Shown: positions 39,880-52,539 of the stretch, one piece after another
Position numbering within the stretch: the first letter of the stretch is position 1
Layout of the letters: every line of letters begins with the position of its first letter
Assembly (NCBI GenBank): GCA_964023275.1
Contig: OZ029922.1
Location: forward strand, 2,851,034 to 2,915,033
Reading direction: 5' to 3'
Origin: Norana najaformis
Taxonomy: Eukaryota > Annelida > Clitellata > Crassiclitellata > Hormogastridae
DNA: 64,000 bases
Program-made: the position numbers and the translations under genes
The notes under the pieces: generated by a model
Seen by the model: the letters and a program-made list of their open reading frames with translations, nothing else
Told to the model about the DNA's origin: nothing
Databases searched by the model: none

Positions 39880-39990
39880 TCAAATCTCTGAAATATGACC
39901 ACTATCGGTATGCGAACCGGCATGCTCACGCACAGAGGCGCCTTGACGTACGCATTAATCACTGAGCTAACCTGGTGAGCTAGAAGGTGA
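39880..39990 (-). mobile_element. tRNA-like SINE head
   Basis: On minus: GGTTAGCTCAGTGATTAATG (A-box-like) and CCGGTTCGCATACCG (B-box-like) about 45 bases apart. No intact cloverleaf could be drawn, so it is not called as a tRNA gene. Confidence 0.45.
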
Positions 39991-40319
39991 AGCCCTCCCT
40001 TTTCTCAGTGCCTGATCAGAGCCACCAGCCAGAGCAACCTGTCGTCAGCAGGTGGAACAAATAAACACCTCCGTAACAAGTTCCACGATGGTACGGTCTG
40101 CCGTACCCACTCCATCATCCCGGCACCCTTCCCCTGCTCCCTGGCGCCATCCCTTTCTCCCGCCCTCTCGATACTCGCCACATCCGCATAGCACCTTCAT
40201 CGTTCATTCTCAGATGCTGTAAAAAAATCCAGTATGTCCCTGAATCCGTGTGCTTGTCTCTCTGCATCTGTCTACCTCTAATTTTTGGTCCTAAAATGCG
40301 CTACGTAAATAGCCAGATG

Positions 40320-40450
40320 CACACATGCATACATACATACAAAATGAATACATAAAAACACATACAAATACATACAGACACATACCTACATGCATGCATA
40401 CATACATATGTGCATACTACATGCATACATGCATAATAGTAATGTATGAA
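40320..40450. repeat. (CATA)n microsatellite
   Basis: ACATACATACAAAATGAATA-type degenerate repeats. Confidence 0.85.
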
Positions 40451-40704
40451 ATTCATACATGCATACTGGTTTATACAGGAAATGCAATTTTGTAGGAAAT
40501 GTAATTTTTACAATGTAGTTTATACCGTAAATGTGATTTATATGAGCAAAAACAATGTAAACCCAAAGTGGCCAAAGAAAGATTGCAGTTGTTGGCACAA
40601 AAGAGATTCGCTGCAGATAAATGTCTTCTCAAGGGCTGAACTGAATCTGGAAGATCGCTACGATTTCTTTGTTTGGAAGACGGTGACAGAAATAAATGAG
40701 TGAG

Positions 40705-40712
40705 AAGACATA

Positions 40713-40753
<41 letters not shown>

Positions 40754-41075
40754 GAGAGACAGAGACAAACAGAGACAGACAGAGACAGACAGAGACAGAC
40801 AGATGGCGGGTTTGGATGATGATGATGGCGGTGATTTTGGCGGTGGTGGTGGTACTGATGATGATGAGAAGGAGAATGAGGATAAGAATGATGATTATAT
40901 TATGATGACGGTGATGATGCTGATGATGGCGATAATGATGATGATATTATGGTGACGGTGGTAATGGTGATAGTTTTGGTGACGACGACAACGATGATAA
41001 AGATTATGAATTAAGCGATAATGATATGAGTGCTAGTATTATGATGATAATGACGGTGATAATTATAACGATGTT
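40705..41075. repeat. (GA)n, (GACA)n and (GAT)n compound repeat
   Basis: GAGAGAGAGAGAG at 40712-40736, CAGACAGACAGAC to 40803, then degenerate GATGATGATGGCGGTGAT to 41075. Confidence 0.9.
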
Positions 41076-41174
41076 AGGATGGGTGAGTCCCGCTGAGTCG
41101 CTGAGATATCTGACCCAAAAACAAAATCAGATTAAAAATGCATAATGTAATCGAGCATCTCGCAGAAAGCTTCC

Positions 41175-41330
41175 GAATGTACACAGACAGACAGACAGAA
41201 AGACAGGCAGGCAGACAGACACACACACACGGACACACAGACACACATGGGCACACACACGGACACACATGGACACACACACACGGACATTGACACACAC
41301 AGACAGACACACACAGACGCACGCACTCAT
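41175..41330. repeat. (CAGA)n and (CACA)n microsatellite
   Basis: CAGACAGACAGACAGAAAGA then ACACACACACGGACACACA-type repeats. Confidence 0.9.
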
Positions 41331-41569
41331 CACGCCAGGCGCGCAGGTGCCTCGGAAAATGGCGAGCATTTGCAGCTGTCGGATATGCGTAGACATCCAC
41401 TAAAGGGCGCTATAAAAAGAGATTAGGATCGATGAGATATGAGATACGACTGATAAAGCAGATCTCACAGAAACCCAACTGGGATCGACACTTATCCGTT
41501 GCGATATTTGGACATCAGCATGATTTGCAACATCGAGGACGTCTTCCAAATGCCTGTTATGACCTTCTT

Positions 41570-41705
41570 CCATACATACATACATACATACATACATACA
41601 TACATACATACATACATACATCATACATACATACATACATACATACATACATACATACATGCATACATGCATGCATAAATACATACATACATACATACAT
41701 ATGGT
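41570..41705. repeat. (CATA)n microsatellite, about 33 units
   Basis: CATACATACATA nearly uninterrupted (one CAT slip at 41621). Confidence 0.95.
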
Positions 41706-41784
41706 CTCTCATTCTTAAGCGAAATGAATGCCTTCCAGAGCGACATGTCTCCTCTAAGTGAATCCCTGACACAAACATTACGTA

Positions 41785-41870
41785 CTTCGACAGACAGACA
41801 CACACACACACACACAGACTCACAGAAAGAAACAAAGACAGACAGACGGAAAGAAAGAAAGAGATGGCGA
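41785..41870. repeat. (CAGA)/(CA)n microsatellite
   Basis: GACAGACACACACACACACA then AGAAAGAAAGAG. Confidence 0.85.
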
Positions 41871-42014
41871 AGGGAAAAGCGATAGCGAATAATACAAACA
41901 GATTCACTTATAAACAGAACGACAGATACAAATCAACAGAGATGTAACTGCTGCTGCTGCTGCTCCTGCGAAAGAACTGATTCCGACATCACGGATGATG
42001 GCGAGAGATATTCA

Positions 42015-42215
42015 CAGTCCTATCTGTCTGTCTGTCTGTCTGTCTGGCTGCCTGTCTAATTGCCTGCCTCTGCGAATGCCTGCCTGGTTACTTGCTTGGT
42101 TGCTAGCAGCCTGTCTGAGTGCTTGATTGCTTGATTGTATGCTTATCTGGCTATCTGCCTGACTGACTACCTTTTCCACTGCCTGCCTCACTGCCTTTGT
42201 AGCTTCATTTAACTA
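42015..42215. repeat. Degenerate TGTC/TGCC repeat
   Basis: CTGTCTGTCTGTCTGTCTGG then CTGCCTG-type units that drift to 42215. Confidence 0.8.
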
Positions 42216-42539
42216 GTCTTACTGAGCGGCCTGCAACTTGGCTTTCTTGTCAGCCGCTAAGTAAAATCCGCTGACAGGAATTCGTTATAAGCTCACAGAA
42301 TTCTCCAATAGCTCTGTAGCGACTGTTGCTCAACTTGCAAGGCCGTCTGATCTTCGCGTTGCTATGTTTATGCCGATGTTGTGGCATTATTGGTGCAAGA
42401 TTACCGGGTGATGTACCTTTGATCTTTTGACAACTACTTCAAAAGCAGACTACTTGTCATGACACCTGTGATAAATTCGTCTATTGCAGTAAAAACATAC
42501 TTGGCGAGATCCCTCTTTTCATACGTGCATGAGTACTTG

Positions 42540-42900
42540 CTTGCAAATGTACACACAAACACACATAGCCACACATGTGTGACATACGAGCATACACACA
42601 TAAATACTTAAATACTTACATAAATAGGTACATATTTACATGCATACATATTTACATACAAGCATGCATACATACATACATATATACATACATACACATG
42701 TATAAAACGTAATGCATGAACACAATTACCTCCATCTCTATACTCTGGTGTCATATCCACTGATTTTGTCTGTCTGTCTGGCTGTCTGTCTATCTGTCTG
42801 TCTGTCTGCATGTCCGTCCATCCGCCATTCGTACAACGTTAATTATACATATGCACGTATGTATTTATGTATGTATGTATGCATGTATGTATGTATGTGT
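42540..42900. repeat. (CATA)n, (TGTC)n and (TATG)n microsatellites
   Basis: Three tracts: 42540-42700, 42768-42815 and 42855-42900. Confidence 0.88.
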
Positions 42901-43429
42901 CTCTCAAGTGAAGCATATTTTTCTGCCTGTTGTCTGTTGTTAATGAAATATTCACATCCTTCTGCAACCGTTCTGATTGAAACAATACACACTCAGCATC
43001 GCTATAGCGTAGCAGTGAAGACTTATTTTCGGCCTCCCGATTCTAGTGATCTTTTCTGCACATCTGGATTACATCGAAGCCGCTTTTACCACCTCTACCA
43101 GAGCGAGACTTGTTACGAAATTCCAGCTTGCAAGGTCATCCCCTAGTGTCAAATCGATGAGGTTCACACTGCACACGAAGCCTCGTTAAAACGGTATAAG
43201 TATTGCTAACGAGATATTTAGGGTATCTGGTACACAGCTGTAAGACTCCGCCACCATGTGCCCCAGGGATAATCCGGTGGTGGAACTTAATGCGGTGGAG
43301 GAGAGTGTTGTAGGCAGGCAGATCGGCAGGTAAGCAGGCAGGTAGGCATGCCGACTCTATATCGGTAATTCGAGAAAATCCAGTTATTATTGTCTGCTTA
43401 TCTGGCACTTATGCATGGGCAAATATATA

Positions 43430-43840
43430 TCCCGTCTTCCTCGTTTCTCTCGTATCTCAGATTACATCATTCAGCAACTTCATTGGCTCCCTGTCCTATC
43501 TCGTATTTAGTTTAAACTATTGTCTCTGGCAATTAGAGCTCGCATGGGTCAGGCTCCAAAATATCTTTGTGATCTTATTCGGCCTCCACACTCCAGTACC
43601 TTATCCCGTTCTCTATGTTCTCTAGATAATCTGGACTTCTATGTTCCTCGTGTTAAGTCCTCGCTTGCTCAGCATAGGGCTTTTGCTGTTGTTGACCCAT
43701 CTCAATGGAATGAACTTCCGCTATAGCTTCGTGGTGATAGAGCTCAGCCAGAAGCGCCTCTGAGTAGCTTGTTCTATAAGAAGCGCTATATAAGTTATCA
43801 AATACAATAAAATATCAAATACAATACAATGCAATATTGT
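43430..43840 (+). mobile_element. L2-like LINE 3' end with AATACA tail
   Basis: The plus frame reads IIQQLHWLPVLSRI, stop, FKLLSLAIRARMGQAPKYL, CDLIRPPHSSTLSRSLCSLD and SSLAQHRAFAVVDPSQWNEL, the L2/CR1 RT C-terminus. The end is AGCGCTATATAAGTTATC plus (AATACAATA)n to 43835. Two stops show decay. Confidence 0.85.
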
Positions 43841-43948
43841 CTGATTACCTGCCTTAACTGTCTGATTGTCTGTCTGTCTGGTTATCTGCTTGCATCAGTG
43901 CGCAGGGACTGTAGTGGCTAAGGCGATAGTGGTTAAGATGGGTTCAGA

Positions 43949-44080
<132 letters not shown>

Positions 44081-44439
44081 AACCTTCTGGCCTCCTTGTT
44101 GCAGTTTTCTGTGGCTCGTCTAATTGTGCCGCCGAAAGAGCTGCAGGGAGGCAACATCCTGTAAATACTATACTTGTAGCCTGAATCCATGCAACACCAA
44201 GAAGGCAAAAGGCAAATGAACTTTCTCGAAAACGGAGGAATCAGCTGACAAAGGATTTTTTCCAATTACCGAGCGACGGTCTGGCAAACAACGGCGCCAG
44301 AATATTCAGCTGCGCTCTACAAGTCATAGATCAGATCGGGACCTAAAATTACACCAGCCGCAATACAAAACCACACAATAATCTGCTATGCAATACAATG
44401 CACAACAGTATAATGAATTCAATACATTGCCATACCACA

Positions 44440-44645
44440 CACCATATATTTTGTATCATATATCACCATTCATAAACCATCTTATGTACTATAATATAGT
44501 TATATTATAACATATCGCTTTTGTGATGTACTCTGGAGGCGCTATATCAAGTGCCTTAATACATACATATATACATACATCATATAATATTATATATACA
44601 TATATCGTATATATTATTGTATATACACATATATCATAGATATTA
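44440..44645. repeat. AT-rich tract with ATATCA motifs
   Basis: CATATATTTTGTATCATATA, TACATACATATATAC and similar. A retroposon-type GGAGGCGCTATATCAAGTGC is at 44533. The sequence beyond it (44640-44720) resembles 46160-46240. Confidence 0.6.
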
Positions 44646-45299
44646 TGCGGTCGTCAATGCGTTTATTGCCAAATGTTTAACAACGTACAGTGAATACCGA
44701 GAACAGGTCCAGCATCCTGGTGATGATATGAATTCTTTAAGTGCATAACTGGCGCTTCCGTTCCATCGACGGGTGACTTCTGGTGCAGTTTTCACTAAAT
44801 TCCTTCATTATGGACTGACCGAAGTCAACGAGTACGCGTGTCCATGGCAACAGTAAACAATCCGGTCGTCCATTCAGAAACGACGTCGTGCTAAGCAACT
44901 GGACTTGGTTAAGTGTGCGAAAAATTGGGAATTGAATTCCATCGTACCCACTTTAGTGAGAACAATTTCGTCCGGCTTTACTGATCCCTCAAATGAGCCG
45001 ATCAATTTTTATTGACTAACAATTTTGCACTCTAGGTAAAGCAAGTTTACAAGAGTTCTGAGCAGAGTAATGTCTGCAGGCTTTACGATCTCCAGGAACA
45101 TATATCTATCGTAGTGAAAAGCTGTAAAAACAATGAAGGTTTTAACTTTGTGCATATTGTGGACTGTATTATATCGGATAATTTAGCTCATGTATTTGTG
45201 TAATTAATTCCTACGGAACACTGGGGAACAGTTGGATGTAATTAACGAGAGGCGGATAGGACGCCCGTAGTTGACAGGTAGAAGTAAACGAGAGAGAGG

Positions 45300-45329
45300 C
45301 AGAGTGAGAGAATGAGAGAGAGAGAGAGA

Positions 45330-45392
<63 letters not shown>
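45300..45392. repeat. (GA)n microsatellite
   Basis: GAGAGAGA with AAAG interruptions; perfect over the last 50 bases. Confidence 0.95.
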
Positions 45393-45393
<1 letters not shown>

Positions 45394-46064
45394 GAGCAGA
45401 GGGACGCTGATCGGATGGCGAAAGGGAGAAGTTGGATGATTGACAGACGAAGGGGAAAGTTAAGGAAGGGTGCGAAGCGAAGAAGGCATTCGCTAAATAA
45501 CGGTCGAAAGAGGCGTTAGGCCTGGAGAGCAGAAATAAAACAATATTGCATCTCTTAAACAGCCACGCTAGATTAATAGACCGATGCAAATCGAGAGACT
45601 CTTTTGCTGAATTTGCTGTATACACGGTGTACATAGTTGTAATATAGGTGTGAAAGAAGTGATTGTCGTCAAGTCTCTGTACGGTCGGACTGATCCATTC
45701 ACGAACCCGCGTGCTGTTAAGGGCCTAAAGTCCCCCGAAGATAAAGCCTCTGATCAAAAGCACCGCTCGCCACCATATCCTGAAAGGAGACTTGTGTTCG
45801 CCAGCGACCCTTGATGCGCAGGACTCACAAGCAAACTCTTCTTTCAGTACAGTATCACATATCATTTATCACATATCTTTATATCATTCTGTTTGTGCTA
45901 AAGTCCAGTTGGATTGATATCATTTTGACCATTCGTCATTTTAAACGATTTTATGCTACAGGGGCGACCCTACTCAGCATGATCTTGGTACCTTTTTAGT
46001 CAAATAATCTTTGTATCCCGGAGATATTTAGCATATAGCGTTTCATGATGTTGTCCTTGGGATG

Positions 46065-46130
46065 AATGAAAGAATAAATGAGTGAATGAATGAATAAATA
46101 AGTGAATGAATGAATGAATGAATAACTCAT
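46065..46130. repeat. (GAAT)n microsatellite
   Basis: GAATGAATGAATGAATGAAT-type tract. Confidence 0.88.
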
Positions 46131-46494
46131 ATATGATATATCATAAATCATATGTCACATACCTTATATTCTGTCGTCAAGGCTCTTGTTGCCAAATACT
46201 GGACAAGAAACAGTGAATTCTGAGAAGAGGTTCATTGATATGCATATGTTAGCTAGATCTTAGCTAAATATGTGCTCCTATAATCAGCAACGCCTGCTAA
46301 AACCTGACACTATAGCGAGTCATATACATCAGCTGTTTAATGCCGAGTGCTAGACACTTTTGTTTCCAGTATTGATAAGCTCCCAGGTAACAGTGAATGT
46401 GCTTTACTAACAGACAATAATGTCTTCGAGACTTCTACTATACATTAGTGTCTACTGGCCTATTAGATTTCGACTGGATTTCGACGGTTTACGA

Positions 46495-46592
46495 TGTTTG
46501 ACTAAGATTTTTACTTGAGGTGACCATCGATTGATGCCTTGTGCATTATGATAACGGCGCTACATAAGTCATTAGATTAGATTAGACTGTTG
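46495..46592 (+). mobile_element. R2 LINE 3' end
   Basis: GATTGATGCCTTGTGCATTA, TGATAACGGCGCTACATAAG, TCATTAGATTAGATTAG: the cleanest copy of the R2 terminal segment. Confidence 0.75.
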
Positions 46593-46674
46593 TTCCAGAA
46601 AGAAGCTGGACTTTGGCTACATTACCGCCAGCAAAATTTATCATTCTCGCCTCTACTGAACCGGAAAACGTCTG

Positions 46675-47090
46675 GAATATCTATAGTTTGCAGCTGATCC
46701 GCAGAGATTTTTCCTTTTGTCATTTGTCATCCGTTGCTCGCATTAGTGAACAAAAGGAACGACAACAGTTTGCAACCGATCAGTCGAGAATATTTCTGTT
46801 GTCAGTAATTTATTTTCCGTTGCTGGGATCGGCGGTCAATAGGAATGACAACATTTTGCAACTGATCAGTAGAGAATATTCCTGTTGTCACTTGCTCAAA
46901 TTGGCTTGCATAAGAAACAACCACAGTGTTCAACAAATCAATAGAGAATACCATGTTGTCGTTTGTTGTTCGTTGCTCGGATTGGCGGTCAATAAGAACA
47001 ACAACAGTTGGCAATCGATCAGCAGAGAATGTTCCTGTTGTCCGTTGTTCAGGTTGGCGGACAACCGGAACAACAAGAACTATCATACGC
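46675..47090. repeat. ~80-bp minisatellite, five degenerate copies
   Basis: The landmark ATCAGNAGAGAATNTTCCTG then TTGTC recurs at about 46700, 46786, 46872, 46944 and 47025 (spacing 72-86). A 162-codon plus frame (46613-47101) spans it, but units change frame, so the protein repeat is not regular. Confidence 0.8.
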
Positions 47091-47299
47091 ATAGGCCTTA
47101 GGCCTAATCGTAGACGTAGATTGCGTGTATGGTTCTGCAGTTGATGTACTTTGCTGTTTCTTACAATAAAATTGTTCAGAAAACCGACAAAACGTAATTA
47201 TTCAACCATAATGGCTGCTGCCTACTTGAAAAGAAGACATCTACGAGGTTTGGCAGTCGAAAATAGTAAAGAAACGCCAAGCTAGTGGCTAAATTTCAG

Positions 47300-47462
47300 A
47301 GATTTGAATCTCGGTTCGTACACGGGGACCTTAAATGGCGTGGCGCCCATTCAACCCGGCAGCGATGGTACAGGATCTCACCCGATAAATTCATTGAAAA
47401 TCGAGCAGAGTCGAGGCCATAAGGTTGCTATATAAACCACTTACATTTAGTAATTTACCAAG
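47300..47462 (+). mobile_element. Unclassified SINE-like repeat S4, copy 1
   Basis: CTCGGTTCGTACACGGGGA (B-box-like head), CTTAAATGGCGTGGCGCCC, GATCTCACCCGATAAATTC, then GGTTGCTATATAAACCACTT and ACATTTAG. A second copy is at 57830-57990. Confidence 0.75.
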
Positions 47463-47823
47463 GCCAAACGTAAGCAAGCGGCCATCTTAACATCAGATTA
47501 CACACATAACGAGTCAGTGAAGACATGGGAGTCATGCGTCGTCACAGCATCGATAACGAATACATCGGAGACATGCAATTTGTGTTTGTGAAACGATTGA
47601 TTGAAAGTATCTCTTCGTTTTCCCGACGATGACTTGAACCGGTCGGTCGGTCGGTCATTGGCTGCATTATATTGGCATCAGGTCCGATTACTGGTGGAGC
47701 CTTGTTGGTGTAATTAAGTGAACTACGGTCGACGTGACGAAGCTCATTTGGCTCCGGGAGGAAAACGTGTTTTATGGAATATCGTAGCTCAGGGCACACA
47801 GAGGAACAGAGACGCAGAGAGCG

Positions 47824-47825
<2 letters not shown>

Positions 47826-47894
<69 letters not shown>
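47826..47894. repeat. (GA)n microsatellite, about 34 units
   Basis: Perfect AGAGAG run; purine-rich GACAGA-type sequence continues to about 48490. Confidence 0.96.
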
Positions 47895-47897
<3 letters not shown>

Positions 47898-48490
47898 TGG
47901 ACGTAGGAAGGGAGGGAGAGAGGGAGCAATACAGAGTGATAGACAGATACAGAGAGGCAGAGACAGACAGAGAGAGATGGGAATAGAGGAAGAGACGGAT
48001 GAAGAGTGTGAGGCAGAGGATTGATTGATTGTCTTAGAAAGAAAGGCGCAAACAGACACAGAGTAAGAGACAAAGAAGCAGGTAGTAGGCCTATGCGAAA
48101 ATAGACAGAACAGGACAGAGACAGTCACAAGGAAAGAGTCGGAGATAGATATATAGAGGCAGAGAGGGATGGAGATTCTGAGATGTCTGAGAAAGAGAAA
48201 GGCAGAACCAAAAGCATCATAAGAGGAAGACAGACAGGCAGCTTACGAAAAAGACAGAACGAGACTAAGAAGGATACACAGAGTGACATAGAGTCAGAGA
48301 TATACAGCTGCATATTCTAAGGCAGAGGCATGCAGAGAGACTGAGAAAGAGGAAGGCAAAAAGGCAACCTGCGAAAGAGGCTGACAGACAGAAACAAAAG
48401 ACACATAGAGGAACTGACGATGTCAAACCCTGACACAGACAAGGAGACACAGAGAGAGACACAGAGAATGAGACAGAGAGAAAAAAAATT
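47895..48490. repeat. Degenerate GACAGA/GAGA purine-rich tract
   Basis: Interrupted AGACAGAGAGAGA, GACAGACAG and ACACAGAGAG blocks over 600 bases. Confidence 0.8.
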
Positions 48491-48737
48491 AGCAACTGTT
48501 TTTCTGCCGCTGAGGTGACATCTCGGGCCCGTAGAAAACCCTCAGACGTCGACAGTTTAATCAATACCTCCTTATCTGGACACGATTCAATCCGTCAAAG
48601 CCGCGACGTTTTCTCCCGTCTAGTGTCGTTGTAATCAGCCTAATGGATAGGGTCGAAGGGTCGGCGGCAATCGCTGAAATGAACAAATCTGGAAGCCGAT
48701 ATAATTGGTTGGTCAGAGAAACTCTTAGACGCGATCA

Positions 48738-48990
48738 TTGGACTTTGCAGCCGGGGTTGTAATTATCAAGAATGCCCTGTGTCGGATGTCCAGTGATATG
48801 GGCGCCATTGAAAACGCACGGACGATCGCCAAAGAGGCGGCTTCTTTTGTGTCTTCAAAGAAGAAGCCGACAAAGAAACCGACAGGCCCTGATTGGACGG
48901 ATATTCTAAGTGCAGTGGATTGCTCGAAACGTGGAAAGGTACTGAGTAACATTAAAAAGAGATCTTGCATTGCAAACGGCTCATCCGTTC
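48738..48990 (+). other. Open frame of unknown nature, running into a retroposon tail
   Basis: Frame from ATG 48738: VVIIKNALCRMSSDMGAIEN, TIAKEAASFVSSKKKPTKKP. The composition is protein-like but no family is recognised. After 48995 the frame enters ATTTATTAAGCGCAACTATC, a repeat end. It may be chance or an exon fragment. Confidence 0.15.
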
Positions 48991-49390
48991 ATTACTGGTC
49001 GAAATTAACGCATTTATTAAGCGCAACTATCTGCGCTATAGAAGTTACTAGATTATATAGATTAGATTAAAGCAATTTTCCAAACTGTTCTATCAGTTCT
49101 TTGATGTCATTCAAGTCTAAAACTAAGACTCGTCTGTTTCAACTGGCTTACTCACCGTAGCTGAACTTCTGGTTTCTCTAGCCTATCGGATTTTGACTGA
49201 ACTTCTCTAGCGGATTACTACTGTTTTTCGCTTGAAGCAATCAACGACTGATGCCTTGTACATTAACGGCGCTTTAGTAGTCATTTAATTAGAATGGACT
49301 GAATTGTATTGGATTAGATTGGCTTAGATTAGATAGCTATGATCTTGACTAGACTAGAGTAATATTAGATTAAATTAGACAGGCATGCTT
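48990..49390 (+). mobile_element. R2-type LINE 3' ends
   Basis: GCGCTATAGAAGTTACTAGA with ATTAGATTAA at 49035-49075, then a second 3' region: AAACTAAGACTCGTCTGTTT (LKTRLF-type RT end), GGCTTACTCACCGTAGCTG, GACTGATGCCTTGTACATTA, CGGCGCTTTAGTAGTCA and degenerate TTAGATTAG to 49390. Confidence 0.72.
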
Positions 49391-49734
49391 ATGATGGTAC
49401 TGACTGCATTAGTATCTGCTCTTTGGACAAATTATTTTTAATAGTGTACTTGAAATTCGCGTCATTTCTTTTCGCGTTATTGCAAAGAGATTGTTGGAAA
49501 TAGAAAAATGTTGCTATGGATGATCGGATATCATTTTGTTTGCTTTACACGTATCAGAGTGGAAGGCAGGAAACTGCTAATGTAGTAAATCAATTACCCG
49601 GCGTTTCTTGTTTGCTTAGTGAAGGCTAAATCACGATTGCGAAGAACCTCTGAAGCTAATTAAAAGGGTATTAAATACAGCGAAAATAAGGACATTCATC
49701 AACATCGGACAAGGCCAAAGTATTCTCTGTCTGT

Positions 49735-50010
49735 CTGTTTTCTTTACGCTCTTTCTCACTCTTTCTTTCTCTCTCTCTCTCTCTTTCTATCTCTCTCTCT
49801 ATCTCTGTCTTTTTCTTTCTCTCTCTACCCTCACTATATCTCTCAATTTACCTCAATTTTATTTTTCTCTTTTGCTGTCTCTGTGTCTCTCTATATCTCT
49901 CTCTCTGTCTCGTTGTTTCGCTTTTTCTCTGTTCCTCTTTCTTTCTGTCTCTATCGCTGTCTCTCTCTGTCACTCTGTCTGTGTCTGCCTCTCTCACTTC
50001 CCTTACAAAG
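49735..50010. repeat. (TCTC)/(TCTG)n pyrimidine tract
   Basis: TTTCTCTCTCTCTCTCTCTT and related sequence. Confidence 0.88.
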
Positions 50011-50089
50011 TGTCTTGCCTTCTATTTTTCCATTTCGGCTTTTAGTGTACAGGCGCAGACATTAATGGGGTAACTGCATAATATGTCTA

Positions 50090-50360
50090 TCTCTGGTTGT
50101 CAGTCGGTTAGTCGGTCAGTCAGTCGGTTGTTCAGTTAGTAGGTCAGTCAAACGGTTGATGAGATGGTCAGTCGGTCGGTCAGTCCGTCAAAGTCAAACA
50201 TACGGAGTGTCTGTCTATCTGTGGGTATGTATGACTGTTTATCTGTCTGTCAAACTGTTTAAATGTGTGTTTATCACTGTCTGTCTGTTTTGTCTGTCTG
50301 TATAACTGTTTAAATGTATGTTTATTACTCTCTGTCTGTCTGGCTGTCCGTCTTATGCAA
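50090..50360. repeat. (GTCA/GGTC)n and (TGTC)n degenerate repeats
   Basis: CAGTCGGTTAGTCGGTCAGT then CTGTCTGTCTG-type units. Confidence 0.8.
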
Positions 50361-50739
50361 GCTATTCGTCATTATTCTCCCTGCCTCTTTGTTTGCTAGG
50401 CTGTTTGTCTGCCTGCATCTGCCATGGTTTCAATCTTCATCCTGTACTGTATTCGTGTCTCTGTTCGCCTTTCACCTTGTAAGTCTTTGTCTCATTGTCT
50501 TCCTGTCTCTTGCCCGCCTATTAATCATTCTTAATCATTCTGCATCTGCCCAAACTGTCAGTCTAACTGGATTTCCATTCGGCTACAATGGCAGCGAAAC
50601 GAAACGAAATGTATGAAGGAAATGAAACGAAATGAAACGAAAGCATTGTGCTTTTACTCTCAACACGTTTGCGGAATTTCTGCAGCAGCTAAAGAAATAT
50701 CAGTACAGTAGTCAACTACCGAGTGATACATAATGAGGG

Positions 50740-51000
50740 ATAGAGAGGGTCACAGAGTGACAGAGGAGGAGATAGAGGGAACTACAGAGATACAAATGGA
50801 TAAATAGGATCAGTGAATAATACGGAGAATCATAGAGTGACATAGAGTCGCATAATGACGCAAAGGGTCACAGAGTGTCACATAGAGTTATATAGTGACT
50901 CAAAGGGTCATAGAGGGTCTTAGAGTAACAAATAGTCATACAGTGACGCAAAGGATCATAGAATGACACACGTTGAGTGACACAGAGAGACAGACGAAAA
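50740..51000. repeat. Degenerate ACAGAGTGACA repeat
   Basis: GTCACAGAGTGACAGAGG, TCATAGAGTGACATAGAG and CACAGAGTGTCACATAGAG: an irregular ~17-20-bp motif with inverted GTCA/TGAC cores. Confidence 0.7.
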
Positions 51001-51377
51001 GATATCTGTTCTGGTTGAGCTAACTTGTTAGTTTATTGCGAAATGACATCATCGCATGCAATCCGCTTCCACCTTTCCAGTTCCAAAGCATCGGGGTACC
51101 ATCCGTGCAATGAGGGTATCGACCAAGACCCCTACATCCACCGTCGATCCTCGGCCGCGTTACGATCTTCTTCCATCTGCGGCAGCTGTCTCTCCAACCA
51201 AATTGTAAATAACTCGTAGTCTTGCCTTCATCTCTCTGTTCTGAGACGCTGGTGGTAGAGGTAGTGGTGGAAGTGGAAATGAGGGTGTGGCAACGGCGAG
51301 GGTCCTATTCTCATCGCGCCGGTGTGAGGCCAAATAAAACCCGGGCGAAATCAGTTTTTAAACATATTGTGATTGGT

Positions 51378-51797
51378 TTACGTGACCTGAACGCGGAATA
51401 TTGTTTTTAAAAATAGAACTGTGTTGTCGATACCGTTTGCTGCCTCAAATTCATGTTCCGTCCTAATTATGACCGCATAACAGAGATTGTCTGCGCGCGC
51501 ATTTTCCCGCTTACTAAAATATTGTTTTCTTTCAAATTTCAAATATCCAGGCAGCAGGATAACTTGTAAATTCACCTCACTATTTTGTGCCAAAAGTGGA
51601 CTGAGGGGGAACTGTCTTCGCCAGGAACAGACAAGGCACCACACCGGCGCTGCCAGATAAATTCCGCAGCGTTCGACCAGCCCATAGCTTTTTTGACAAC
51701 CTGTCAAAGCTCCCGGCCATAAAAACTTGATGGATGAGAGCACAGTCGCCTGCTCTGCAGCCAAAGCCGATAGCCCGCTGCAACTGATGCTGGCCAT
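51378..51797 (-). other. 139-codon open frame, unrecognised
   Basis: ATG 51797 to stop near 51378. Mixed composition with several Cys and Trp (for example GCQKSYGLVERCGIYLAAPV). No domain, no splice model and no repeat relation noticed. Retained only because it is the longest non-repeat frame in this stretch. Confidence 0.15.
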
Positions 51798-52539
51798 GGC
51801 ATCAGACTAGAGCGACTGGCTCCATCTCTATAATTAGCCTTGCTTCGGCGCTTGGAGAATTCGAGTTGGCGCAAAGAGAAGGGAGAATGGAGACCGAGTT
51901 TGGGTTTTACCCCAGCGGACGAGAGCCGCCAATTTTGCTACTAAAAATGGAAGACGACAAAATGGGAAACGTTCAGTGGAATATACGGGGTCGGCTGGGG
52001 CGAGGTTACTACAGAGAATGGAGATGAACCACGTGGGGCATGGCAGCCGCAGGTATTAGGCGATGCGATAGCGGCGCGATATTCTTCCATTCATCATTCA
52101 TTATCATCTCTTTTTTCTGGCCAGAAAGATTGATAGACGCTCCCTGCAATATATTTAAAGAGAAGAGACTTTGTAATTAAGCTTCGAAACGAAGATGCAT
52201 TCCGATCATACTGTCTTGTTCGTATTCATGAAATTAGAAGCAAAATTCGCTTATATTCCTGTATTATTTTCCGCTTTATCTTGATTAAGTGCAATCTGTT
52301 CAATGTATGATTAAAACTTCACCAGTTTTAACTCAGTTAAGAACAGCGGAAAGATAAAAAGATCATTTTCGGAGACCAAGTTTTGACTGTAGGGCATAAT
52401 CTCAGTGTTAATTAAGTGAAATTTCAGATGTGAACCATGTAGTAGGCCTATTTGTCTTTAACTTATGGCACACATACTTAATCTGTAGAAATAAACAATA
52501 AAAATTATTATTAGCTATAATCTATGATTTACGTATTCA

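Noticed and set aside
46613..47101. 162-codon frame as a repeat protein gene
   Set aside because: The DNA unit is 72-86 bases, so successive units lie in different frames and do not give a repeated peptide.
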